DNA of 22,710 bases from JANLQX01 sp031418775. GTDB lineage: Bacteria > Actinomycetota > Acidimicrobiia > Acidimicrobiales > JANYDT01. Of this stretch, positions 1 through 7,362 are shown piece after piece. Numbering within the stretch: the first letter of the stretch is position 1; the number at the start of each line of letters is the position of its first letter. The DNA is taken from contig JANOJN010000194.1 of the NCBI GenBank assembly GCA_031418775.1, forward strand, positions 1 through 22,710, given 5' to 3'. The position numbers and the translations under genes were made by a program. The notes below the pieces were generated by a model. The model worked only from the letters and a program-made list of their open reading frames with translations. It ran no database searches and had not been told where the DNA came from.

Positions 1-606
1 CGAGCACAGAAACTCGCCGAGGCGAAGGTCATCGAGGGCAAGCGGCGCGCACGGGCGACCCAGAAGAAGATTGCCTACGTGGTCGGGGCGCTCGTCCTCC
101 TGCTCGTGATTTTCGCGTTGCTCACCCGGGGCAACACGGACAGCGGCGCCGACACCACGGTCGCCGCCCCCACCACCACTACGGCGGCCCCGACCACCAC
201 GGTGGCCCTGAGCATCCCGGCGGCGATCGCCACCAAGCCCACGGTCAGCGTTCCCGCCGGTCCGCCCCCGAAGGCGCTCCAGAAGACGGATTTGATCGTC
301 GGAACGGGCACGGAGGTCACGGCTGGGTCGAACGTCACCGTGAACTACGTCGGGCTCTCCTGGTCGACCAAGGAAGAGTTCGACACTTCCTGGGGTCGGG
401 CCCCGTTCAGGGTCGAGAACGTCGGCCAAGCGGCCGTCATTCCGGGATGGAACGAGGGCCTCGTCGGCATGAAGCAGGGCGGTCGCCGTCAACTCGTCAT
501 CCCCCCGGAAAAGGCGTACGGCGAGGCCGGCCAGGGGGCCAAGATCGGTCCGAACGAAACCCTCGTCTTCGTCGTCGACGCCATCGCCGTGACGCCGAGG
601 GCCTGA
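1..606 (+). CDS. Membrane-anchored FKBP-type peptidyl-prolyl cis-trans isomerase, 5' partial
   Basis: The frame is open from base 1, so the true start lies upstream; a GTG at 79 falls inside the membrane segment and is unlikely to be the start. In the 201 visible residues there is a basic cytoplasmic stretch (residues 1-25), one hydrophobic segment (about 26-42, VVGALVLLLVIFALL), a Thr/Pro/Ala-rich linker, then an FKBP domain of about 110 residues. The FKBP core motifs VIPGWNEGLVGMKQGG, LVIPPEKAYG and the final strand LVFVVDAIAV are visible. FKBPs catalyse proline isomerisation. The anchor and linker place the domain outside the membrane, where it probably helps fold exported proteins. The stop is followed by 162 bp before the next gene on the same strand. 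Confidence 0.9.
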   Translation, partial: RAQKLAEAKVIEGKRRARATQKKIAYVVGALVLLLVIFALLTRGNTDSGADTTVAAPTTTTAAPTTTVALSIPAAIATKPTVSVPAGPPPKALQKTDLIVGTGTEVTAGSNVTVNYVGLSWSTKEEFDTSWGRAPFRVENVGQAAVIPGWNEGLVGMKQGGRRQLVIPPEKAYGEAGQGAKIGPNETLVFVVDAIAVTPRA

Positions 607-768
607 AGTCGGTCCGTCCGGGGTCCCGGCGGCGCGGTTCGAGCCCGTATCTCGCCGGTGCGTGCCGGCTCAGGATCGACCCGCCGCCGACCGGTTCACC
701 GCCCCGGCGCGTCGCAGTCGGGGGAGCGTGCGCCTGCGCGGGTCCGATTTCGGCAAGCATGAGCGGTA

Positions 769-2142
769 GTGGCTCCGACGAACCTCACCGAATCGGCGAC
801 TGCCGATCTCCGCACCGACCTCGCCGCGGGCGAGGGGCCTGAGCCAACCCCACGTCGGCGCCGCGCTCCGAAGTCGCCGCTGCGTCGGCGCATGACCAGG
901 ACGCTGCAGGTCATCGTCGCCGTCTTCCTGCTGAACTACGTCGTCCTCCCCCAGATTGCCGGCTTCGGACGCGCCGTCAAGCAGCTGAGCACGGTAAACG
1001 CTGCGCTGCTCCTGCTTGGGGTCGGACTCGAGCTCGCGGCGTTCTTCGCCTATTCGAAGCTGACCCAGGCTGCGCTCACCCCGTCGCACATCACCGCGCC
1101 CACCCTGACCCGCATCCAACTCGCCACCAAGGCCGTCACGAACGTCGTACCGGGCGGAAGCGCCGCCGGCACCGCTCTCGGCTACCGGCTCTTGACGCTT
1201 GCCGGCGCCGAACCGTCAGCGGCGGGCTTCGCGCTCGCCACGGCGGGTCTTGGATCCGCGGTGGTACTCAACCTGCTGCTGTGGTCGACGCTGCTCATCT
1301 CCATCCCCATCAGTGGGGTGAACCCGATCTATGTCTCGGTCGCGCTGGTCGGCATCTTCGTCCTCGGCGCATTTGGCGTGGTCGTCGTGTTCCTGGTTCG
1401 AGGGGCCGAGCGGGCCGACCGCATCGTCCAGGGACTCGCCCGGCGCTTCTCCTTCGTCGACCCTGCGGTCGTCAGCGGGATCATCCGCCGGCTCGGCGGC
1501 CGCATTCGTCTGCTCGCCACGAACCGCCGGACACTGCTTCGCCTCGTCGGATGGTCGTTGGCCAATTGGTTGCTCGATGCCAGTGCACTCTGGGTCTTCC
1601 TGCGCGCTTTCGGCGTTAGTGTGCGCCCGGATTCGCTCATCGTGGCGTTCTGCATCGCCAACGTCCTGGCCGCGATTCCCATCACGCCCGGCGGGCTCGG
1701 GGTGATTGAGGTGACCCTGACCACGATGCTCACGTTCTTCGGTGTTCCGTCCGCCACTAACGCAATAGCGGTGAACTCCTACCGACTCGCGGCGTACTGG
1801 CTGCCGATTCCACTCGGCGCCGCGGCGTATCTGAGCCTCCGGGTCGGGCCTTGGCGCGTCGACCGGAAGGCGTCGCTTCGTCGCCTCCGAGACGAGGCCG
1901 GACCGATGGTCGACACGGGCGAGAGCGTGTACGACTGGATCAACCGCAACACCGCGCAGAACAGTGCTCCGAGGGTGGTTACCGTTCCGGGCGGCACCGT
2001 GATCATCAATGCCCAACGCGCGGCCGAGGTCGGCGACGCCGACCAGGTATCCACGATCCCGATGGCACCGATGGCACCGAAGGCGCCGACGCCGGCGTCG
2101 ATGCCTGTCGTGCCCGACGATCTGCCCGAAGAGCTGTCCTGA
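769..2142 (+). CDS. UPF0104 / lysylphosphatidylglycerol synthase TM-domain membrane protein
   Basis: A 457-aa polytopic protein beginning with GTG. After a charged N-terminal tail of about 45 residues come several hydrophobic segments (for example VIVAVFLLNYVVLPQIAGF and LIVAFCIANVLAAIPI), then a hydrophilic C-terminal tail of about 90 residues. GGSAAGTALGYRLL and ITPGGLGVIE are typical of the PF03706 family (YbhN/AglD-like, also the flippase part of MprF). That family moves or modifies lipids and lipid-linked sugars. No aminoacyl-transfer domain is present, so lipid lysinylation cannot be assumed and the substrate is unknown. The tail contains a short MAPMAPKAPTPAS repeat. A strong hairpin terminator starts five bases after the stop. 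The start is uncertain because no clear Shine-Dalgarno sequence precedes it. Confidence 0.85.
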   Translation: MAPTNLTESATADLRTDLAAGEGPEPTPRRRRAPKSPLRRRMTRTLQVIVAVFLLNYVVLPQIAGFGRAVKQLSTVNAALLLLGVGLELAAFFAYSKLTQAALTPSHITAPTLTRIQLATKAVTNVVPGGSAAGTALGYRLLTLAGAEPSAAGFALATAGLGSAVVLNLLLWSTLLISIPISGVNPIYVSVALVGIFVLGAFGVVVVFLVRGAERADRIVQGLARRFSFVDPAVVSGIIRRLGGRIRLLATNRRTLLRLVGWSLANWLLDASALWVFLRAFGVSVRPDSLIVAFCIANVLAAIPITPGGLGVIEVTLTTMLTFFGVPSATNAIAVNSYRLAAYWLPIPLGAAAYLSLRVGPWRVDRKASLRRLRDEAGPMVDTGESVYDWINRNTAQNSAPRVVTVPGGTVIINAQRAAEVGDADQVSTIPMAPMAPKAPTPASMPVVPDDLPEELS

Positions 2143-2146
2143 CGCG

Positions 2147-2177
2147 ACGATGCCCGGTCGCCGGGACCGGGCATCGT
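2147..2177 (+). terminator. Intrinsic-type terminator hairpin
   Basis: A perfect 13-bp inverted repeat (2147-2159 with 2165-2177) around a five-base loop, immediately after the stop of the UPF0104-type gene. Only a short T-poor tail (TTAT) follows, as is common in high-GC bacteria. Confidence 0.75.
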
Positions 2178-2182
2178 TATGA

Positions 2183-2205
2183 AGGCGTTGTGCGGCAGAA
2201 CGCCT
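2183..2205. other. Small hairpin in a convergent intergenic region
   Basis: A 7-bp perfect inverted repeat AGGCGTT / AACGCCT around a nine-base loop. It lies between the plus-strand terminator at 2147-2177 and the minus-strand hairpin at 2220-2253. It may add to transcription termination; no other role is visible. Confidence 0.4.
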
Positions 2206-2219
2206 CCCAACTCACTTCG

Positions 2220-2253
2220 GAGGTGTTTTGCCCCCATATATGGGGGCAACCTC
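2220..2253 (-). terminator. Hairpin terminator of the FtsH-like gene, with a 22-bp perfect palindrome
   Basis: The core 2228-2249 is a perfect palindrome: TTGCCCCC, ATATAT, GGGGGCAA. It is flanked by a further GAGG/CCTC pairing with a four-base bulge. It lies 11 bases after the stop of the minus-strand FtsH-like gene and so fits a terminator for that operon. A perfectly symmetric palindrome could also bind a dimeric protein, but a position between two convergent 3' ends argues for termination. Confidence 0.55.
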
Positions 2254-2263
2254 TCTCCCAACG

Positions 2264-4645
2264 TCAGTCGACGGTGAGCTCGTTGTGGGCCGGGGCTGGC
2301 GGAAGGGCGTGGTCGGGGGCGGCGGCGCCACCCCACTGGTGCAGGGTACCGTCGGCGCCCACGACGACCAGTGAACCCGGCTTGGGAAGCTGCATCTCGA
2401 GCTTGCCCTGCGATTCGTGGGCACTGATCGCGGCGTCGTGGTAGCGGTCGTAGACGAAGCGGAACTCCGGCGTGTGATACCAGCTGCCGTCCACCGCAGG
2501 ACCCTTGGCGCCCGAGAAGATCGCCTCGATGTCTTCGCCCGAGATCGTCTTGTGCTCTTCCAACGCATGAGCGATGGCCAGCACGAACAGTTCGTTCTCC
2601 TGCACCAGCGAGAGCGCTTGGGCATAGAGGTTCTGCAGACGACGCTCGACGCGCTGGTCGAAGTCACCCTTCGACGACTCGCCGGCGACCAGCTCGGTGA
2701 AGCTGGTGAACGAGTCACCCATCGCCGAACGGCCTTCCATCCATCGGGCGGTCCCGGTGGCGCTCCCGAGGTCGCCGCCGACTCCGACGGAGTTGTCTCC
2801 CCGGAAGAAGTGACGTTCCGCGGCGAGCGAGGCGAGCGACACGATGATGCGGTTCTCGTTCTCTTTCCGCCACGGAAAACCGGGCTCCTCCATCGGCACC
2901 GGGCTGACGAAGCCACCGACGTTTCCGCGGGGCTCGATGGTGGCGACGTCGATGATGTAGCGCTTGTAGAGACGCACCATCGCGACCGCGTGTCCGGCCT
3001 CGTGGACGGCCACCGCATGGCGCTCGAGGGCCATCGGGTGGACCTCGTCGGGCATGCCGTGCACCTTCAGCGCGCGGGCGGCGAGCACGTCCGGCCAGGT
3101 CACCGTGTCGCGACCTTCGCGGAGCGCGACGATCAGCGATTCGTTGACGATGTCCTTGATCACCGCGCCGCTCGCGGCCGACGACATCAACGCGAGCCGC
3201 TTCACCTGCTCGGCGGTCACGACGTGTTTGACCTTGCTGAAGTAGCCCTCATAGGTCCGGATGCGACCTTCCATGGTCGGGTAGTCGACCTTGAAGATGC
3301 GGTCGAGACGCCCGGGGCGAAGCAGCGCCGGATCGAGAACATCGGGGGCGTTGGTGGCCATGATGGTGAGGATCCGGTACTTCGGCGGCTTCTTCGACGG
3401 CATCGTCAAGAACTTGCGGATCCGGCGGGCCAGGAAGCCACGTGGCTTCTCGAGACCGCTCATCTCGGTGAGCAATGACTGCAGGGTGCCGCCGCCTCCC
3501 ATGCCTCCCATGCCACCCATAACGATGCGAACCTTGTCAGGCAGCCGACCCTCAGCGGGCGCGGCCATGGCTGCTGCCTGATGGTGATCGTGCATCTCGT
3601 AGCCGTAGGTGCGGGCGGCGAGGCACTGATAGCCCTCGACGACCTGCGGTGTGGGCTGACGTCCGGCGACGGCCGAGCCGCGGTTGCCGAGGACGTCGGC
3701 TTCATCGAAGAACACGATGACGCCGCCGTGGCGCAGGGCGAGCTTGCGAAGCTTGCGATAGAGACCCTTGACCTTCAAGATGCCGACACCCATGAACATG
3801 TTCTGGAAGGCGCCCGGGTCGACGAAGACGTAGGGCTTGCCCGTCTCACCGGCGATGGCTTTGGCGATGAGGGTCTTGCCGGTACCTGGCGGGCCCCACA
3901 GCAGGATGCCTCCGGGAACGTGGCCGCCTTTGGCCTCGATCTCGTCGGGCTTGTCGAACATCGCGATGTTCTCCTTGACCTTGTCGAGGACTTTGTCCTG
4001 GCCCCACACGTCGGCGAAGCGGGTCTCGACCTCCTCGGGAAGGAGGATGTCGGTGCCGCCGCGGCTCATGAACCAGAAGATCGCCGCGAACTGGCCGACG
4101 GAAAACAGCAGCGTCATCATGATCGTGAAAATGAACGGGAGCCGCGTCTCTGCGCCGAACATGATGCTGACGATGCGCGACGGTGCATCGTTGATCGCTT
4201 GCAGGAACGACACGTTCCACGTGGCCGAAAGGATCCAGAAGATCACGGCCATGATCATGAGCGACTTGACGATGCGCTGGAGACGGAACCGCAGCCATGG
4301 ATTGCGGCGTGACCAGTAGCGGTCCCAACCGCCGAACACCTTGTACGACCAGAAGTGGTTGTAGCCCGCGGTCTTCTCCGAGACGAGGTAGTGGACTTGG
4401 CGAAGCAGTTCGACTCCGGCCAGGGCGATCAGGAACCCGCTATTGCTCCAGACGTGTCGCAGCGCTCCGTTCCAGGTGACGTAGGGGACGTCGGCGTGGT
4501 ACTTCGACACGAGGAAGCCGAACAGCACGACGAACCCAACGATCAACTTGGCGCGATCGAAGAACAGGAGCTTGCGCCGCACCTTCGGTACGACCGATGG
4601 GGGAGGGGTGTAGGGGATCACTGTCGGAAACGTGGGAGAGGTCAT
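2264..4645 (-). CDS. FtsH-like membrane AAA+ metalloprotease with insertions
   Basis: A 793-aa protein resembling FtsH (peptidase family M41). The N-terminus has about four hydrophobic segments (about residues 34-47, 70-82, 128-142 and 170-193). The AAA+ module has Walker A GPPGTGKT (251-258), Walker B VIVFFDEAD (309-317) and sensor/arginine-finger region MATNAPDVLDPALLRPGRLDR near 429-449. The zinc motif HEAGH (548-552) follows, with GVGGDLGSATG later supplying the expected third ligand Asp. FtsH unfolds and degrades membrane and cytosolic proteins. Odd points: about 50 extra residues between Walker B and the next AAA motif, with a HDHH stretch and a Met/Gly-rich run; a second basic insert after EMSGLEKPRG; and no large periplasmic domain. 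It is the last gene of a three-gene operon, 10 bases after the lipoprotein. It is probably not the housekeeping FtsH, but that is inference. Confidence 0.9.
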   Translation of the reverse strand: MTSPTFPTVIPYTPPPSVVPKVRRKLLFFDRAKLIVGFVVLFGFLVSKYHADVPYVTWNGALRHVWSNSGFLIALAGVELLRQVHYLVSEKTAGYNHFWSYKVFGGWDRYWSRRNPWLRFRLQRIVKSLMIMAVIFWILSATWNVSFLQAINDAPSRIVSIMFGAETRLPFIFTIMMTLLFSVGQFAAIFWFMSRGGTDILLPEEVETRFADVWGQDKVLDKVKENIAMFDKPDEIEAKGGHVPGGILLWGPPGTGKTLIAKAIAGETGKPYVFVDPGAFQNMFMGVGILKVKGLYRKLRKLALRHGGVIVFFDEADVLGNRGSAVAGRQPTPQVVEGYQCLAARTYGYEMHDHHQAAAMAAPAEGRLPDKVRIVMGGMGGMGGGGTLQSLLTEMSGLEKPRGFLARRIRKFLTMPSKKPPKYRILTIMATNAPDVLDPALLRPGRLDRIFKVDYPTMEGRIRTYEGYFSKVKHVVTAEQVKRLALMSSAASGAVIKDIVNESLIVALREGRDTVTWPDVLAARALKVHGMPDEVHPMALERHAVAVHEAGHAVAMVRLYKRYIIDVATIEPRGNVGGFVSPVPMEEPGFPWRKENENRIIVSLASLAAERHFFRGDNSVGVGGDLGSATGTARWMEGRSAMGDSFTSFTELVAGESSKGDFDQRVERRLQNLYAQALSLVQENELFVLAIAHALEEHKTISGEDIEAIFSGAKGPAVDGSWYHTPEFRFVYDRYHDAAISAHESQGKLEMQLPKPGSLVVVGADGTLHQWGGAAAPDHALPPAPAHNELTVD

Positions 4646-4655
4646 CGTGGTTCGC

Positions 4656-5339
4656 TCATTTCTGGACGGTGAAGGACGAAGAGATCTTGCGGGCGGTGTC
4701 GTAGTTCGCCTTGAAGCACTTGGAGCCGCACTTCATGGTGAGGACATAGAGCTTCGTTGTGTCGCGGTTGGTGAAGGCCTGCTGGTCAACCGTGACCCAC
4801 TGGGACTCGCCGATTCGCTGGTTGAAGCGAACCTTGACGCCACGGATACCGTTCTTGCCCGCTTCCTCGGAGTACGACACCAGTTCAACGTCGGGATTGC
4901 CGTCGTTGAACTCCGACACCGGATCGAGGCCGGCGCTGGCGCCGAACGGATAGGTCCGCAGGGTGGTGATGTTCACACCGTTGCGAAAGCTCGGGGTCTG
5001 GGACCAGTCATTGTTCAACGTGTAGACCGCCACCATCCCGACCAGCGAGTTGGGTCGATCGGCGTCGAAGTTCTCGATCCGCGGCTTCTTCGCGCTGTCG
5101 AAGACCACCACCCAGTTCGCCGGGTTTCGGCCGATTCCGCCGATGCGCTCTGCGCTCTGGTCGAGCTTGTCGACCCGGTAGGGGTTCGCCGTGAACCGCT
5201 TGAAGGTCTTGGGGATCTCGACGTAGGTCCGCTCCTGGCTGTTCACCAACCAGTTCGCGTTGTCCGTCTGCTCGGCCGCGCAGGCCGAGAGAACGACACC
5301 GCTCAGCGCCACACCGACGATGGCGGCGATGCGCCTCAT
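4656..5339 (-). CDS. Putative lipoprotein of unknown function
   Basis: A 227-aa protein. The start at 5339 was chosen because it gives a classical lipoprotein signal, with a short basic N-terminus (MRR), a hydrophobic core and lipobox LSAC (Cys20). The chosen ATG also overlaps the stop of the upstream zinc-ribbon gene (ATGA), a sign of translational coupling. The mature part is hydrophilic, mixed alpha/beta in appearance, and has two late cysteines (LTMKCGSKCFKANYD) that could form a disulfide. I do not recognise a family. It lies between a small zinc-ribbon gene and the FtsH-like protease gene, so an extracytoplasmic partner or substrate of that membrane protease is possible; this is inference from gene order only. 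Confidence 0.75.
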   Translation of the reverse strand: MRRIAAIVGVALSGVVLSACAAEQTDNANWLVNSQERTYVEIPKTFKRFTANPYRVDKLDQSAERIGGIGRNPANWVVVFDSAKKPRIENFDADRPNSLVGMVAVYTLNNDWSQTPSFRNGVNITTLRTYPFGASAGLDPVSEFNDGNPDVELVSYSEEAGKNGIRGVKVRFNQRIGESQWVTVDQQAFTNRDTTKLYVLTMKCGSKCFKANYDTARKISSSFTVQK

Positions 5340-5503
5340 TCCGACGCGGTCCCGGTGGTGACGAGCTTGCGGGCGCACGGCACGCAGGAGTACGAGATCA
5401 CGCCGTCGACGACGCCGAGCGGGATCATGGACTTCTGCAGCACATCGGTGCCGCACGACGGGCAGGCGACGATCACGCCGACCTGTTCGACGGGGGCGGC
5501 CAT
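5336..5503 (-). CDS. Small zinc-ribbon protein
   Basis: A 55-aa protein, MAAPVEQVGVIVACPSCGTD followed by a second CVPC knuckle. The two CxxC pairs (Cys14/17 and Cys40/43) are spaced as in a one-zinc ribbon. The residues between the knuckles are hydrophobic and Gly-rich (IPLGVVDGVISYSC). A longer reading frame extends upstream, but its extra residues look non-coding, so the ATG at 5503 is preferred. Its stop overlaps the lipoprotein start by four bases, and the FtsH-like gene follows, so the three are probably one operon. The function is unknown; it could be an adaptor or regulator. Confidence 0.65.
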   Translation of the reverse strand: MAAPVEQVGVIVACPSCGTDVLQKSMIPLGVVDGVISYSCVPCARKLVTTGTASE

Positions 5504-5685
5504 TACCGGCGGATCCAAAGAGTGCGGGACATCTTTCGAATGTAGACCGCCCCGCGTGACAACTTCATGAGGGTCATTCCTGTTGACGGGCCGGTGATCC
5601 TGCGGAAACCTCCCATTCGGTGTGCCGCCTGAAGTGGCACCGGTGACGGTGGTCACAAGTTTCCAGCTCGTGCGACGATGGTCGT
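5504..5685. promoter_or_regulatory. Divergent intergenic region with probable promoters both ways
   Basis: 182 bp between the zinc-ribbon operon (minus) and the tandem acyl-CoA synthetases (plus). On the minus strand TACATT (5544-5539) resembles a -10 box. On the plus strand TTGACG (5583-5588) resembles a -35 box, but no good -10 follows at the right spacing. A short inverted repeat GTGAC-GGTG-GTCAC (5643-5656) lies 30 bases before the first synthetase start and could be an operator. All of these are weak single-site matches. Confidence 0.3.
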
Positions 5686-7362
5686 ATGGAGATGCACTTC
5701 GCCACGATCTGGGAATCACTCGCCGACGCGATCGGCGACGCCGACGCCGTCATCCAAGGGCCGCGTCGGCTCAGCTGGACCGCCTACGACGACGAGGCGG
5801 CCCGGTTCGCCGGGTTCCTCCGGGCGCACGGGATCGGCGGAGAGACCAGTACTCCGGTGCACGGGCAAGCCAAGCTCGGCATGTACCTCTACAACTCACC
5901 GGAGTACCTGATCGCGCAGTACGGCGCGTTCAAGGAGCGCCTCGTCCCGATCAACGTGAACTACCGCTACCTCGACAACGAGCTCGCCTACCTCATCGAC
6001 AACGCCGACATGGAAGTGCTCGTGTACCACGCGTCCCTTGCCGATCGCGTGGCCCGGGTGAAGGACAAGGCGCCGCAGGTGAAACTGTGGATCGAGGTCG
6101 ACGACGAAGGCGGCCAGGCGCCGCTCCCCGGTTCCCATGCGTGGTCCGACGTGATGACCACCGAGCCGGCGTCGCGGATCACCCGCTCCGAGGACGACCT
6201 CTACATGCTCTACACCGGGGGCACCACCGGCATGCCCAAGGGCGTCATGTACCAGATGGGCGGATTCTGCGGCGGGCTCCTGCTGGGCTACCCGATCCTC
6301 GCCCAAGTGCCTCCGCCGCCGAACGCCGCGGCGATCGCGCCGTTCGTCAAGGCGTTCCGGGAAAAGATCGGGGGCACGCTACCCAAGGCGACCCCCGCAT
6401 GCCCCTTGATGCACGGAACCGGTGTGTGGCTCGGCGCGTTCCTTCCCGCGCACCTCGGTGCCGCTTGCGTGCTCCTCGAAAGCCGCAACTTCGACGCCGA
6501 CGAGTTCTGGCGCGCCGTCAGCGACGAGAAGATCACGATGGCCGTGATCGTCGGAGACGCATTCGCCAAACCGATGGTCCGAGCCCTCGACGCCGCCGCG
6601 GAACGAGGCAGTCCCTACGACACGTCGGCGCTCAAACTGATCATGTCGGCCGGCGTGATGTGGTCGAGCGAGATGAAGGCCGAACTGCTGGTGCACGGCG
6701 ACTTCGCTCTGGTCGACGCTCTGGGCTCGTCGGAGGCGTCGATGGGCATGACGATGACCAACCGCCAGATGTCCACGGAAACGGCGAAGTTCACCGCGAG
6801 CGAGACCACCAAGGTGTTCATCGGGGATGCCGAAACCGGCGTGATGCGGCCCGTCGTGCCCGGCTCCGGTGAGGTCGGCATGGTCGCCGCGGGCGGCAAC
6901 ACCCCGATGGGCTACTACAAGGACGAGGCCAAGTCCGATCGCACGTTCAAGATGGTCGATGGGGTTCGCTACTCCTTCCCCGGTGACATGGCGCTCATCA
7001 ACGCCGATGGATCCATGACGCTGCTCGGACGTGGTTCAAACTGCATCAACACCGCCGGGGAGAAGGTGTTCCCCGAAGAGGTCGAGGAGTCGGTGAAGCG
7101 TCACGAAGCCGTGTTCGACTGCCTTGTCGTCGGCATGCCCGACGAAAAGTTCGGCGAGCGCGTGGTGGCCGTTGCATCGGTGCATACGTCGGCCGCCGGA
7201 GTCGATCCGTCGGAGCTGATCGCCCACGTGAAATCCGAGCTCGCCGGGTACAAGGCACCGAAGCAGGTGCTCATCGTCGACGAAGTGAAGCGCGCCCCCA
7301 ACGGCAAGGCCGACTACGGCTGGGCCAAGGAAGTGGCCACGGCCGCGCTCGCCCCCTCGTGA
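5686..7362 (+). CDS. Acyl-CoA synthetase (AMP-forming), FadD19-like, copy 1
   Basis: A 558-aa member of the ANL superfamily, which makes acyl-CoA from a carboxylic acid, ATP and CoA through an acyl-adenylate. Visible motifs are the phosphate loop YTGGTTGMPKG (176-186), CPLMHGTG in the acyl-site region, DALGSSEAS (adenine loop), GEKVFPEEVEE (hinge/C-terminal domain) and the catalytic Lys541 in NGKADYGW. The general pattern (NVNYRY, GGTTGMPKGVM, GRGS-INTAGEKVFPEEVE) matches actinobacterial FadD19/FadD17-type enzymes, which act on branched, long or steroid side-chain acids. Compared with the next gene it has about eight extra residues after GIGGE (STPVHGQAK). The start could be 5686 or the in-frame ATG at 5692. 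Its stop overlaps the next start by four bases. Confidence 0.93.
   Translation: MEMHFATIWESLADAIGDADAVIQGPRRLSWTAYDDEAARFAGFLRAHGIGGETSTPVHGQAKLGMYLYNSPEYLIAQYGAFKERLVPINVNYRYLDNELAYLIDNADMEVLVYHASLADRVARVKDKAPQVKLWIEVDDEGGQAPLPGSHAWSDVMTTEPASRITRSEDDLYMLYTGGTTGMPKGVMYQMGGFCGGLLLGYPILAQVPPPPNAAAIAPFVKAFREKIGGTLPKATPACPLMHGTGVWLGAFLPAHLGAACVLLESRNFDADEFWRAVSDEKITMAVIVGDAFAKPMVRALDAAAERGSPYDTSALKLIMSAGVMWSSEMKAELLVHGDFALVDALGSSEASMGMTMTNRQMSTETAKFTASETTKVFIGDAETGVMRPVVPGSGEVGMVAAGGNTPMGYYKDEAKSDRTFKMVDGVRYSFPGDMALINADGSMTLLGRGSNCINTAGEKVFPEEVEESVKRHEAVFDCLVVGMPDEKFGERVVAVASVHTSAAGVDPSELIAHVKSELAGYKAPKQVLIVDEVKRAPNGKADYGWAKEVATAALAPS

Noticed and set aside
643..660. tRNA T-arm-like GGTTCGAGCCC
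   Set aside because: No matching acceptor stem, D-arm or anticodon arm around it on either strand.
447..1119. Overlapping Arg/Pro-rich frames around the FKBP and UPF0104 genes
   Set aside because: Low-complexity Arg-rich translations on the shifted frames of high-GC genes; no start signals or family resemblance.
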